This document shows, one piece after another, positions 43,077 through 51,677 of a stretch of 64,000 bases of DNA (position 1 is the first letter of the stretch; each line of letters opens with the position of its first letter). A program made the position numbers and the translations under genes. A model generated the notes under the pieces. That model saw only the letters and a list, made by a program, of their open reading frames with translations. It did not search any database and had not been told where the DNA came from. This DNA is from Pseudoflavonifractor_A sp022772585 (lineage in GTDB: Bacteria; Bacillota; Clostridia; Oscillospirales; Oscillospiraceae), in the NCBI RefSeq assembly GCF_052065415.1, contig NZ_JBQHUB010000002.1, forward strand, positions 111,588 to 175,587, read 5' to 3'.

Positions 43077-43106
43077 AAACGGGACAGGCGGCCGCCTGTC
43101 CCGTTT
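43077..43106 (+). terminator. Terminator of the ABC-F gene
   Basis: A 30-base perfect palindrome (AAACGGGACAGGCGG and its complement) follows an A run. It can serve both strands and ends the converging gene at 43111 as well. Confidence 0.85.
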
Positions 43107-43110
43107 CCTA

Positions 43111-43641
43111 TCACTGGATGCTGTAATTGCCCCGTACCATCAGGGTCACGCTGCCGGACGCCTTGACCCCCCGGCCCGCGATGGTAGCCAGGTACAGGTG
43201 GTTGGCCGCCAGCGTCCCGCCGGAGGCCAGGGTAGCGCCGGAGGTCATGTCCACCAGGCCGGGAGCCGAGTCGGACACGCAGACGGCCGTACCACTGCGA
43301 AGCAGTATCTCGCAGGAATCCCCCGCAACCAGCTTCTGGCCCGCGCTCAGCGTCACCACCTGATAGCTCTGGGAGGTCCCGCTGCCGCCCCCCTTGCCCT
43401 CCACCTCTTTGACGTACTCGTCGGCCACCTGGTCCAGCTGGGCCTTGAGCGCAGCCTCCCGCTGGGAGAGCCTGGTATCCACCTGGGCCAGGATGGAGGG
43501 CGTGGCCTTGTCGGTGAGATAGCTCAAAGTCACCAGGGGATCGCTCTGGGTCCCCTGCCCGGCAGCTAGGGCTGCCGCCATGAGGGAGAGGGTGACCAGG
43601 CTGCCAGCCGCCAGCCGCGGGAACCACTTGTGCTGCTTCAT
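43111..43641 (-). CDS. Secreted protein of unknown function
   Basis: A 176-residue protein with a signal peptide (MKQHKWFPRLAAGSLVTLSLMAAALAAG, cleavage near residue 27). A helical region (YLTDKATPSILAQVDTRLSQREAALKAQLDQVADEYVKEVEGKGGGSG) is followed by a beta-rich domain (TLSAGQKLVAGDSCEILLRSGTAVCVS, LASGGTLAANHLYLATIAGRGVKA). A GGAGGAAA site precedes the ATG. I recall similar unnamed proteins in this family of bacteria. Function unknown; a surface or spore location is possible. Confidence 0.72.
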   Translation of the reverse strand: MKQHKWFPRLAAGSLVTLSLMAAALAAGQGTQSDPLVTLSYLTDKATPSILAQVDTRLSQREAALKAQLDQVADEYVKEVEGKGGGSGTSQSYQVVTLSAGQKLVAGDSCEILLRSGTAVCVSDSAPGLVDMTSGATLASGGTLAANHLYLATIAGRGVKASGSVTLMVRGNYSIQ

Positions 43642-43801
43642 ACGTTTCCTCCTATGTAATGTCTGCCGGATAAACCGTATTACGGCTTTATTCAGTACGC
43701 ATTATGTACGCTTGCTTTGCCGCGGACCGGCAGAGACTGCATATCCCTATGTAGCCTCCCGCCGGCCCACGCGCCTGTTCTCCGGTCTCAGCCCGCCCGG
43801 C

Positions 43802-44167
43802 TCAGACCATCTGCTGGGGATGGAGGCCAAAGCTCACCGCGATGGCCGAATCCACTTTTTTCATCAGTGTGCTGTCCAGCCTGCCCATATGCTCCCGCAG
43901 CCGCTTTTTGTCCAGGGTCCGGATCTGCTCCAGCAGGACCACCGAATCCTTGGGGAGCCCATAGCTCCCGGCCGCGAACTCGATGTGGGTGGGCAGACGC
44001 GCCTTCCCGGTCTGGGAGGTGATGGCCGCCGCGATCACAGTGGGACTGTGCCGGTTGCCCGTGTCGTTCTGCACGATGAGCACCGGCCGCACGCCCCCCT
44101 GTTCACTGCCCACCACAGGGCTCAGGTCGGCATAGAAAATGTCTCCACGTTTTACGCTGTTGTCCAC
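43802..44167 (-). CDS. mazF: MazF/PemK-type endoribonuclease toxin (NdoA-like)
   Basis: A 121-residue protein with the full MazF pattern: VKRGDIFYADLSPVVGSEQGGVRPVLIVQNDTGN, TVIAAAITSQTGKARLPTHIE, DSVVLLEQIRTLDKKRL. It cuts mRNA at short sites and is normally held by MazE. The start is a GTG at 44167. It lies 194 bases downstream of alr, the usual place in Firmicutes (alr-mazE-mazF), but no antitoxin frame fits in the gap. The antitoxin may be elsewhere or the enzyme may act as a free RNase. Confidence 0.9.
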   Translation of the reverse strand: MDNSVKRGDIFYADLSPVVGSEQGGVRPVLIVQNDTGNRHSPTVIAAAITSQTGKARLPTHIEFAAGSYGLPKDSVVLLEQIRTLDKKRLREHMGRLDSTLMKKVDSAIAVSFGLHPQQMV

Positions 44168-44310
44168 AAAAGCTCACACTCCGCGGTCAGATAGTGACCG
44201 GCGTCACAGGCGCTCGCGCCCTTCCGCCAGGCTACTATGATTCTCCCACGGGACGGCGGGATTTATACGCCGGGCCCCGAAAAAACACAGGGTCCGTCTC
44301 TCCCGGCGCC

Positions 44311-44335
44311 GGCCCGGCAAAGCTCTCCCCGGGCC
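44311..44335 (-). terminator. GC hairpin between alr and mazF
   Basis: GGCCCGG (44311-44317) pairs with CCGGGCC (44329-44335). It has no T tail and may reduce readthrough into mazF. Confidence 0.4.
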
Positions 44336-44361
44336 AGTCTATGCGATACCGGAGCGGAATG

Positions 44362-45486
44362 TCACTCCCGGTAGATCCGGGGCACCCGGCGGTTCACGTC
44401 GCACAGCAGCTCATACTGGATGGTGCCCACCTGGTCGGCCATGGTCTCGATGGGATAGTCCGGCCCAAAGAGCACCGCCTCATCGCCGGGACGGACGGCA
44501 TCGTCCGCCCGGACCATGCACAGGTCCATGCATACCCGGCCCAGGATGGGGCACTCCTTCCCCCCCAGCAGTACGGCACCCCGGTTGGACAGCAGGCGGA
44601 AGAATCCGTCGCCGTAGCCCACCGGCAGCACCGCCACACGGGTATCCTCCTCCAGCCGGGCGGTGCGCCCATAGCTCACAAAAGAGCCGGCGGGCAGCTC
44701 CCGCACCGCGGCCACACGGGTCTTCAGCGTCATCACAGGCGCCAGACCGGGGCCGTCCAGCCCCTGGCAGTCCGGCGAGGGATAGTGTCCGTACAGGGCG
44801 ATGCCGGGGCGCACCATGTCCATATGGGTGCAGGGGTACTTCAGCGTGGCGGCGCTGGCCGCGCAGTGACGGATGGCGAAGGTCACGCCCCGCTTTTCCA
44901 TGGCCGCGATCACGTCCAGGAAGCGGGTGAACTGGAGCATGGTGAACTCCTCGCTGCCGTCGGCGTCGGAAAAATGGGTAAAGATGCCCTCATGGTCCAG
45001 CCGGGGCAGGGCGCAGATGGCCGCCATGGTGTCGGCGCTCTCCTCCATGTGGGCCTCGTCGCAGAGCAGGCCCAGGCGGGACATGCCGGTGTCCGCCTTC
45101 AGGTGGATCTTCAGGTCCCGCCCCTCGGCCGCCGCCGCCGCCGACAGGGCCCTTGCCGTCTCCAGGTCGAACACCGTCTGGGTCAGGCGCAGACGCACCA
45201 GGTCGGCGGCAAATTCCACCGGCGTGTGGCCCAGCACCAGGATGGGGGCCGTGATGCCCGCCACCCGCAGCTCGGCGCCCTCGTCCAGGCTGGCCACCGC
45301 CAGATAGTCCGCGCCCAGCTTTTCCAGCCGGCGGGCTACCGGGATGGCGCCGTGGCCGTAGGCGTTGGCCTTGACCACGCCCAAAAAACGGCACCCGGCG
45401 GGCAGCATGGCCCGCAGCGTGCGATAATTATGCTCCAACGCCCCAAGGTCGATCTCCGCCCAGGTCCGCTTCTCTGTCCGTTCCAT
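44362..45486 (-). CDS. alr: Alanine racemase
   Basis: A 374-residue PLP enzyme that makes D-alanine for peptidoglycan. The PLP lysine is in GVVKANAYGHG (about residue 39) and the catalytic Tyr is in SFVSYGRTARLEED; RPGIALYGHYPS and the C-terminal LCMVRADD fit. Length is normal. The gene has its own promoter and diverges from nnr. Confidence 0.96.
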   Translation of the reverse strand: MERTEKRTWAEIDLGALEHNYRTLRAMLPAGCRFLGVVKANAYGHGAIPVARRLEKLGADYLAVASLDEGAELRVAGITAPILVLGHTPVEFAADLVRLRLTQTVFDLETARALSAAAAAEGRDLKIHLKADTGMSRLGLLCDEAHMEESADTMAAICALPRLDHEGIFTHFSDADGSEEFTMLQFTRFLDVIAAMEKRGVTFAIRHCAASAATLKYPCTHMDMVRPGIALYGHYPSPDCQGLDGPGLAPVMTLKTRVAAVRELPAGSFVSYGRTARLEEDTRVAVLPVGYGDGFFRLLSNRGAVLLGGKECPILGRVCMDLCMVRADDAVRPGDEAVLFGPDYPIETMADQVGTIQYELLCDVNRRVPRIYRE

Positions 45487-45563
45487 ATATCGATTGCCCT
45501 CTTTGCAGTCAAAATCCGTTTCGGGACCGGCGCCGCGGCCCGAGGCCGGGGCAGGTCTTTTTT

Positions 45564-45592
45564 ATCATAGCACAAACCGGTTTTGCCCACAA
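45564..45592 (-). promoter_or_regulatory. Promoter of alr
   Basis: Minus-strand TTGTGG (45592-45587), 17 bases, TATGAT (45569-45564). Confidence 0.65.
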
Positions 45593-45628
45593 GTGCCGCG
45601 TTTCTTCATTGTTCCGTCCGTTCAAGGC

Positions 45629-45657
45629 TTGCAGCTTTGCCCTGTACGCATTACAAT
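45629..45657 (+). promoter_or_regulatory. Promoter of nnr
   Basis: TTGCAG (45629-45634), 17 bases, TACAAT (45652-45657), 48 bases before the start codon. Confidence 0.7.
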
Positions 45658-45705
45658 AAAAATATTCAAGTGATGCCGCCGCGGGCGGCGGAATGGGGGA
45701 GCAGC

Positions 45706-47268
45706 ATGAAGATCGCGACAGCGCAGCAGATGCGGGAGTTGGACCGGGCCGCCATCCAGGACCGGGGGATCCCGTCCACCCGTTTGATGGAGCACGCCGC
45801 CCGGGCGGTGGCCGACGCTGCCATGGAGCTGGCGGCGTCTGGCGGGAGCCGTTCAGATGGCACACGCCGGGCCGTGTGCTTCTGCGGCGCCGGCAACAAC
45901 GGCGGCGACGGTGTGGCCGCCGCCCGCCTGCTGCTGGAGGCCGGCTTCCAGGTGCGGGCCGTCCTGGTGGGCAACCGGGAGAAGATGACCGACGACTGCC
46001 GGGAGATGGAGCGGCGGCTGGAAAAGGCCGGCGGGCGGCTGGAGCCCTTTTCCGCCGAGGATCCCGAGTTCGCCCGCTGGTGTCTGGAGGCGGACGTGAT
46101 GGTGGACGCCCTCTTCGGCATCGGCCTCAACAGTGACCTGCGGGGCCCCGCCCTGACGGCAGTGCAGATGATGAACACCTGTGATATTCCGGTAGTCTCC
46201 GCCGACATCGCCAGCGGCGTGGAGGCCGACACCGGACGCATCCTGGGGGACGCGGTCCGCGCCGACGTGACGGTGACCTTCTCCCTGCCCAAGGCGGGGC
46301 ACTTCCTGGGGGAGGGCGGCCTGCGCACCGGACGGCTCATCGTGGCCGGCATCGGCATCCCCCTGGACCTGATGCTGTGGGCCGAGAGCAGCTTTTCCTC
46401 GGTCAGCGCCGCCGACGTCTTTCTGCCCCGGCGGAGACGGGACGCCCACAAAGGCGACTTCGGCCGGGTGTACATCCTGGGCGGCTGCGTGGGCTATTCC
46501 GGTGCGCCGGTACTGGCAGCCCGGGCGGCGGTGCGCTCCGGCGCGGGACTGGTGAGCGTGGGAGTGCCCGAACCGGTGTGGCCCGTGGCGGCGGCCAAGC
46601 TGGAGGAGGCCATGCCCCACCCCCTGCCCGCGGGTATGGACGGAATGCTCTCTCTCGCCGCGGCCGGCCCCGCCCTGGCCCGGATGAAGGCCAGCGGCGC
46701 CTGCCTCATGGGTCCCGGCCTGGGCCGGGGCCCGGAGACCGCCGAAGTGGTCCGCACCCTTCTGCGGGACCTGCCCGGCCCGGTGGTGCTGGACGCCGAC
46801 GGCATAAACGCGCTGGAGGGTCATATAGATGTACTGGACGGGCGGCGGGACCGGCTCACCGTCCTCACTCCCCACGACGGAGAGTTCGCCCGGGTGGGCG
46901 GCGACCTGTCCTCCGGGGACCGGCTGGCGGCGGCCCGGGCTTTTGCCTCGGAGCACGGCTGCTGTCTGGTGCTCAAGGGTCACCGGACCATCACCGCCTT
47001 CCCTGACGGCGCCGCCTTTGTGAACACCACCGGCAACCCGGGCATGGCCAAGGGCGGCAGCGGCGATGTGCTGGGCGGGGTCATCCTCTCCCTGCTGGGC
47101 CAGGGGCTTCCCCCCCAAGAGGCGGTGCCCCTGGCCGTGTGGCTTCACGGCCGGGCGGGCGACCTGTGCGCGGAGGAGATCGGAGAGTACGGCATGACCC
47201 CCTCCGACCTCATCGCCCGGCTGCCCCGGGTCCTGCGGGAGTGCGAGGGCCGGGAGCGGACTCTGTAG
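45706..47268 (+). CDS. nnr: Bifunctional NAD(P)HX epimerase/dehydratase
   Basis: A 520-residue fusion. The N-terminal epimerase (YjeF_N, about 1-212) has MKIATAQQMRELDRAAI, CFCGAGNNGGDGVAAARLL and DALFGIGLNSDLRGP. The C-terminal ATP/ADP-dependent dehydratase (about 225-515) has HKGDFGRVYILGG, LDADGINAL, LTPHDGEFARV and NTTGNPGMAKGGSGDVLGGV. Together they repair hydrated NADH and NADPH. It starts 4 bases after GGGGGAG. It is followed 35 bases later by a lipoprotein gene. Confidence 0.96.
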   Translation: MKIATAQQMRELDRAAIQDRGIPSTRLMEHAARAVADAAMELAASGGSRSDGTRRAVCFCGAGNNGGDGVAAARLLLEAGFQVRAVLVGNREKMTDDCREMERRLEKAGGRLEPFSAEDPEFARWCLEADVMVDALFGIGLNSDLRGPALTAVQMMNTCDIPVVSADIASGVEADTGRILGDAVRADVTVTFSLPKAGHFLGEGGLRTGRLIVAGIGIPLDLMLWAESSFSSVSAADVFLPRRRRDAHKGDFGRVYILGGCVGYSGAPVLAARAAVRSGAGLVSVGVPEPVWPVAAAKLEEAMPHPLPAGMDGMLSLAAAGPALARMKASGACLMGPGLGRGPETAEVVRTLLRDLPGPVVLDADGINALEGHIDVLDGRRDRLTVLTPHDGEFARVGGDLSSGDRLAAARAFASEHGCCLVLKGHRTITAFPDGAAFVNTTGNPGMAKGGSGDVLGGVILSLLGQGLPPQEAVPLAVWLHGRAGDLCAEEIGEYGMTPSDLIARLPRVLRECEGRERTL

Positions 47269-47303
47269 ATCCGCCGCCAATACGAAGAACAGGAGGGAAG
47301 CAC

Positions 47304-47906
47304 GTGCGCCATCATCGGATGTGTGCACCAATGATAGCCCTGTGTCTGCTTCTGTCCGCCTGCGGCGGCGGGAACACGGGAAATGAGGCCGAAACTCTGG
47401 CCCTGCAGATCCGGACCGAATACCTGGCCATGGAGCGGTGCTCCTCCTCGGTGGAGATGACCGCCGATTACGGCCAGCGGGTGTACCAGTACGGCCTGGA
47501 CTTTTCCTGGGAAAAGCAAGGGGACGCTGTGCTCACCGTGACCTCTCCGGAGAACATCGCCGGGATCACCGCCCGCCTTCGGGACGGGCAGACCGCTCTG
47601 GAGTACGACGGCATCCGGGTGGAGACCGGCCCTCTCAATCCCGAGGGGCTCAGCCCCATGGACGTGCTCCCCGCCCTGCTCACCGCCGCGCGGGAGGGCT
47701 TTCTGGCCCAGTGCGTGATGGAGACGGCAGAGGACGGTACGGCGGTCCTCCACACCGTCAGCCGTGACCCGGAGGCCGAGCCGGGCAGCGGGACCGAGCT
47801 CCAGCTCTGGTTTCAGGCCGACACCCACGCCCTTCTGCGGGGGGAGATCAGTCAGGACGGCTTCACCGTCATCCAGTGTGTGTTCCGCGATTTTTCCATG
47901 GAATAG
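47304..47906 (+). CDS. Lipoprotein, LolA-like pattern
   Basis: The GTG at 47304 follows AGGAGGG and opens a signal sequence with the lipobox LLSAC (CAPMIALCLLLSACGGG). The mature part (about 180 residues) has alternating beta strands (ALQIRTEYLAMERCSSSVEMTADYGQRVYQYGLDFSWEKQGDAVLTVTSPENIAGITARL) typical of LolA/LppX-like or germination-associated lipoproteins. Function is unknown. It forms a unit with nnr and ends at a strong terminator. Confidence 0.78.
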   Translation: MRHHRMCAPMIALCLLLSACGGGNTGNEAETLALQIRTEYLAMERCSSSVEMTADYGQRVYQYGLDFSWEKQGDAVLTVTSPENIAGITARLRDGQTALEYDGIRVETGPLNPEGLSPMDVLPALLTAAREGFLAQCVMETAEDGTAVLHTVSRDPEAEPGSGTELQLWFQADTHALLRGEISQDGFTVIQCVFRDFSME

Positions 47907-47917
47907 AGACATAAAAA

Positions 47918-47960
47918 GGGGGACGCTCCGCGCTTTGGAGCGTCCCCCCTGCTGTTTTTT
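47918..47960 (+). terminator. Terminator of the nnr-lipoprotein unit
   Basis: A 12-bp stem GGGGGACGCTCC/GGAGCGTCCCCC with a 7-base loop, followed by TGCTGTTTTTT. Confidence 0.88.
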
Positions 47961-47974
47961 GACCTGACGGCGGC

Positions 47975-48394
47975 TTATTCCTCAGTATGGTCCTGGCCGC
48001 AGCCGCAGCTGTCGCAGTGGATCTGGGTGATGTTGCCCGCCTGGGAGATGCTCTCCTCCGCGGCCTTCTCGGCCGCCTCCCCGGCGGCCCGGGCGGCTTC
48101 CTCCGCCTCACGCTCGGCCTGGTCCAGGGCGTCCAGCTTGGCGCGCAGCTCCTGCCGCTCCTGGGCGGTGAGGGCGGCGACGGCGTCGTTGATCCGCTGC
48201 TCCTGGCGCTCCTTGGCGGCAGCCTTGGCCTTCTCCTGCAGTTCATCATTGAGCTGCCGGCCCTGCTCCACGGCCACCTCGCCCTTTTCCACCAGGACCT
48301 TACCAACCTCGCCGGCCTTCTCCACCACGATGGCGGCGGCGCCCACGCCCGCGAAAGCCACGTTCATCAGCGCATCGCTCAGTTTATCCCACAT
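47975..48394 (-). CDS. Coiled-coil protein with a Cys/His-rich tail
   Basis: A 139-residue protein. A short amphipathic start (MWDKLSDALMNVAFAGVGAAAIVVEKAGEVG) is followed by a long Ala/Glu/Lys coiled coil (about 40-120) and the tail HCDSCGCGQDHTEE, which looks metal-binding. AAGGAGGTATC precedes the ATG. The helical part recalls phasin-like or YtxH-like proteins. I do not recognise the family; the tail is the distinctive part. Confidence 0.7.
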   Translation of the reverse strand: MWDKLSDALMNVAFAGVGAAAIVVEKAGEVGKVLVEKGEVAVEQGRQLNDELQEKAKAAAKERQEQRINDAVAALTAQERQELRAKLDALDQAEREAEEAARAAGEAAEKAAEESISQAGNITQIHCDSCGCGQDHTEE

Positions 48395-48636
48395 ATAAGA
48401 TACCTCCTTATCGTTTTGTTCCGGTCTGGATGCTGACTTGTGTCCGGGGGCCGTCCCCCCTTTCAGCTTGGCTTTAGTATACCCCCTCCGGCGGGATATG
48501 TCTTTGATTTTCTGTGAATGAAAGATTAAAAACGGATGAAAGCGGCGCTTTCTGTCCCTCCTTTCTCAGAATGACAAGGCGGCCCGCTCATTTTTCCCGT
48601 GTCCTTGTGTAAGCATACAAAAATCAATATCCGCAC
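48395..48636. other. Intergenic region upstream of the purE promoter
   Basis: About 240 bases between the divergent coiled-coil gene and the purE promoter with no credible gene. A GGGGGccgtCCCCCC hairpin (48446-48460) is the only clear structure. Confidence 0.5.
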
Positions 48637-48665
48637 TTGAAATACACTTTCAAAGCCGATATAGT
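48637..48665 (+). promoter_or_regulatory. Promoter of the purine cluster (purE)
   Basis: TTGAAA (48637-48642), 17 bases, TATAGT (48660-48665); an overlapping TATAAT follows at 48665-48670. The transcript would carry about 215 untranslated bases. Confidence 0.7.
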
Positions 48666-48670
48666 ATAAT

Positions 48671-48830
48671 CATTCTTTCTTCGACAAGGGGGAACGGGCA
48701 TGTCGCCGTCGCTGGTCCGCAGCCACAACGCACGATATCGAATGGTCCCGGGCCCCAATGCGTCCAAAGCGGGCCGATGAAACCGACAGGGTATCCGTAT
48801 CGCGGGTGCCCTGATTTATTTTTTGCCTTG
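48671..48830 (+). promoter_or_regulatory. Structured purE leader ending in an intrinsic terminator
   Basis: The terminator is a 12-bp stem with a three-base loop (48787-48813) followed by ATTTATTTTTT, 70 bases before purE. Upstream, short pairings are visible: CGACA/TGTCG, a GCTGGTCCGCAGC hairpin, ACGCA/TGCGT and GGGG/CCCC. This layout is that of a riboswitch or other attenuator. The GCTGGTCCGCAG piece is faintly like the ykkC (guanidine/PRPP/ppGpp) core, but the other core motifs were not found. Confidence 0.6.
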
Positions 48831-48892
48831 CAGAAAATATTTTTATCCGGATCTCCGCTTCTCTTCCCACACCATCCAAAGGAGGTATTCCT

Positions 48893-49384
48893 GTGAAGAA
48901 AGTAGCCGTTATCATGGGTTCCGACAGCGACTGGCCGGTGGTCAAGGCCGCCTGCGCCCAACTCAAGGAGTTTGGTATTCCCTACGAGGCCCACATTCTC
49001 AGCGCCCACCGCACGCCCGCCGCCGCCGCCGAGTTTGCCAAAAACGCCCGGGCCAATGGCTTCGGCGTCCTGATCTGCGCCGCCGGTATGGCCGCCCATC
49101 TGGCCGGGGCCTTTGCCGGCAACTCCACCCTGCCCGTCATCGGCATCCCCATGAAGGGCGGCGCCATGGACGGACTGGACGCCCTGCTGGCCACCGTTCA
49201 GATGCCCAGCGGCATCCCTGTGGCCACTGTGGCCCTCAACGGCGCCAAGAACGCCGCCGTGCTGGCCGCCCAGATCCTGGCCGTGTCCGATGATGAACTG
49301 GCCGCCAAACTGGACGAGGCCCGGGTCAGAATGGCCGCCCAGATCGCCGAAAAAGAGGCCAGGCTCCAGGCCGGGCTGGACTGA
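48893..49384 (+). CDS. purE: 5-(carboxyamino)imidazole ribonucleotide mutase
   Basis: A 163-residue class I PurE: VAVIMGSDSDWPVVKAACAQL, HILSAHRTPAAAAEFA, GFGVLICAAGMAAHLAGAFAG and GLDALLATVQMPSGIPVATV. The start is a GTG after AAAGGAGGT. It converts N5-CAIR to CAIR; the purK gene that makes N5-CAIR is not in the window. First gene of the purine cluster. Confidence 0.95.
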   Translation: MKKVAVIMGSDSDWPVVKAACAQLKEFGIPYEAHILSAHRTPAAAAEFAKNARANGFGVLICAAGMAAHLAGAFAGNSTLPVIGIPMKGGAMDGLDALLATVQMPSGIPVATVALNGAKNAAVLAAQILAVSDDELAAKLDEARVRMAAQIAEKEARLQAGLD

Positions 49385-49445
49385 CCGTCCGGCCCCGCAG
49401 CCCCATTACATAAAACGATCAAACAAGATAAAGGAGAGGTTTGAA

Positions 49446-50156
49446 ATGGAAAAGCGTGAGCAGCTGTATGAGGGAAAAGCCAAGAAGGTCTTTGCCACCG
49501 ACGATCCCAACCTGGTTATCGTCTCCTACAAGGACGACGCCACCGCCTTCAACGGCCTGAAGAAGGGCACCATCGCCGGCAAGGGCGCCATCAATAACCG
49601 CATGACCAACAACCTGATGCGCCGCCTGGAGGCCAGGGGCGTGCCCACCCACTTCGTGGAGGAGCTGAGCGACCGGGAGACCGTGGTGAAGAAGGTCTCC
49701 ATCGTCCCCCTGGAGGTCATCATCCGCAACATCTCCGCCGGCTCCTTTGCCAAGCGCTACGGCGTGGAGGAGGGCATCCCCTTCGAGTCCCCCACCATCG
49801 AGTTCTCCTATAAGAATGACGATCTGGGTGATCCCCTGCTCAACGAGTATCACGCCCTGGCCCTGAAGCTGGCCACCCGCGAGGAGATCGACCTGATCAA
49901 AAAGTACGCCTTTGCCGTCAATGACCTGCTCAAGGGCTTCATGAAGGAGATCGGTATCGACCTGGTGGACTTCAAGCTGGAGTTCGGCAAGACCGCCGAG
50001 GGCCAGATCGTCCTGGCCGACGAGATCAGCCCCGATACCTGCCGCCTGTGGGACGAAAAGACCCATGAGAAGCTGGACAAGGACCGCTTCCGCCGGGACC
50101 TGGGCGGCGCCGAAGAGGCCTATATCGAGGTCATGCGCCGCCTCATGGGAGAATAA
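49446..50156 (+). CDS. purC: SAICAR synthetase
   Basis: A 236-residue ATP-dependent ligase that joins CAIR and aspartate. Motifs: LYEGKAKKVFAT, FNGLKKGTIAGKGAINNRMT, SIVPLEVIIRNISAGSFAKRYG, VDFKLEFGKT and LADEISPDTCRLWD. AGGAGAGG precedes the ATG at 49446. Confidence 0.97.
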   Translation: MEKREQLYEGKAKKVFATDDPNLVIVSYKDDATAFNGLKKGTIAGKGAINNRMTNNLMRRLEARGVPTHFVEELSDRETVVKKVSIVPLEVIIRNISAGSFAKRYGVEEGIPFESPTIEFSYKNDDLGDPLLNEYHALALKLATREEIDLIKKYAFAVNDLLKGFMKEIGIDLVDFKLEFGKTAEGQIVLADEISPDTCRLWDEKTHEKLDKDRFRRDLGGAEEAYIEVMRRLMGE

Positions 50157-50242
50157 CTCCCACTCTGTCGTTTTCTGCGGCGGGCCGGTCACTATGACCG
50201 GTCCGCCCCCACTCTTTCGTGATATGACTGGAGGAAATCTGT

Positions 50243-51670
50243 TTGGGCGGCTTTTTTGGTGCGGTCTCCAAGCGGGACTGCGTGCTTGATATCTTCTTTG
50301 GCGTGGACTACCACTCCCACCTGGGCACCCGCCGGGGCGGCATGATCATCTACGATCAGGACAAGGGCTTCCAGCGCCAGATCCACAACATTGAGAACAC
50401 CCCCTTCCGGACCAAGTTCGAGAAGGACCTGGCCGACTTTTCCGGCCGCAGCGGCATCGGCTGCATCAGCGACACCGATCCCCAGCCCCTGCTGGTGCGC
50501 TCCCATCTGGGCATGTTCGCCATCACCACCGTGGGCATCATCAACAACGCCGAGGAGCTGGTGGGGCAGTACTTCGACGCCGGCGTGGGCACCCAGTTCA
50601 TGGCCATGAGCTCGGGCAAGGTCAACTCCACCGAGCTGGTGGCCGCCCTCATCAACCAGAAGGACAACTTTGTGGACGGCATCCGCCACGCCCAGGACGT
50701 GATCGACGGCTCGGCCACCATCCTCATCCTCACCCCGGACAACAGCATCATCGCCGCCCGGGACAAGCTGGGCCGCCTGCCCGTTCTGGTGGGCCGGGAC
50801 GAGGACGGCTGCTGCGTCTCCTTTGAGTCCTTCGCCTACCACAAGCTGGGCTATCAGGACCACTACGAGCTGGGCCCCCGGGAGATCGTAAAGGTCACCT
50901 GCGGCGGCGTGGAGCGCCTCTCCGAGCCCGGCAAAGAGATGAAGATCTGCGCCTTCCTGTGGACCTACTATGGCTACCCCAACTCCAACTACGAGGGGGT
51001 CAACGTGGAGGTCATGCGCTACCACAACGGCGAGATCATGGCCCGGGCCGATAAAGAGAAGGGCATCGCTCAGGACGTGGACTACGTGGCCGGCGTGCCC
51101 GACTCCGGCCTGCCCCACGCCATCGGCTACTCCAACGCAAGCGGCAAGCCCTTCGCCCGCCCCTTCGTCAAGTACACCCCCACCTGGCCCCGGTCCTTCA
51201 TGCCCGACAACCAGAAGGTCCGCAACCAGGTGGCCAAGATGAAGCAGATTCCCGTGCCCGAGCTCATTGAGGACAAGAAGCTGCTGCTGGTGGACGACTC
51301 CATCGTCCGCGGCACCCAGATGCGGGAGACCGTGGATTTCCTCTATGAGTCCGGGGCCAAAGAGGTCCATATCCGCTCCGCCTGCCCCCCCATCATGTAC
51401 GGCTGCAAGTACCTCAACTTTTCCTCCAGTAAATCCGAGCTGGAGCTCATCACCCGCCGCACCGTCCAGGAGCTGGAGGGCGACGAGGGCCAGAAGCATC
51501 TGGACGAGTATGCCGACCCCGCAACCCAGCGGGGCCAGTGCATGCTGGAGGCCATCTGTAAAAAGCTGCACTTCACCACCCTGGGTTACCAGTCCCTGGA
51601 GGGCCTGATGGAGGCCATCGGACTGGAGCCCTGCAAGATCTGCACCTACTGCTGGACCGGCAAGGAATGA
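50243..51670 (+). CDS. purF: Amidophosphoribosyltransferase-family protein lacking the N-terminal Cys
   Basis: A 475-residue protein of PurF architecture starting at TTG (GGAGG 8 bases before). The start reads MGGFFGAVSKRDCVLDIFFG, where ordinary PurF begins with the nucleophile (M)CGIxG. The glutaminase fold (YHSHLGTRRGGM) and the PRT domain with the PRPP motif LLLVDDSIVRGTQMRETV are intact. The C-terminus EPCKICTYCWTGKE has three Cys. The glutaminase may be inactive and ammonia used directly, or an alternative nucleophile is employed. Similar variants occur in gut anaerobes (from memory). Confidence 0.9.
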   Translation: MGGFFGAVSKRDCVLDIFFGVDYHSHLGTRRGGMIIYDQDKGFQRQIHNIENTPFRTKFEKDLADFSGRSGIGCISDTDPQPLLVRSHLGMFAITTVGIINNAEELVGQYFDAGVGTQFMAMSSGKVNSTELVAALINQKDNFVDGIRHAQDVIDGSATILILTPDNSIIAARDKLGRLPVLVGRDEDGCCVSFESFAYHKLGYQDHYELGPREIVKVTCGGVERLSEPGKEMKICAFLWTYYGYPNSNYEGVNVEVMRYHNGEIMARADKEKGIAQDVDYVAGVPDSGLPHAIGYSNASGKPFARPFVKYTPTWPRSFMPDNQKVRNQVAKMKQIPVPELIEDKKLLLVDDSIVRGTQMRETVDFLYESGAKEVHIRSACPPIMYGCKYLNFSSSKSELELITRRTVQELEGDEGQKHLDEYADPATQRGQCMLEAICKKLHFTTLGYQSLEGLMEAIGLEPCKICTYCWTGKE

Positions 51671-51677
51671 TCTGCCC

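Noticed and set aside
50237..50245. An ATC start that would give PurF a Cys at position 2
   Set aside because: ATC is a very rare start and would sit directly against the ribosome site; the resulting Met-Cys-Leu-Gly-Gly also departs from the normal Cys-Gly start.
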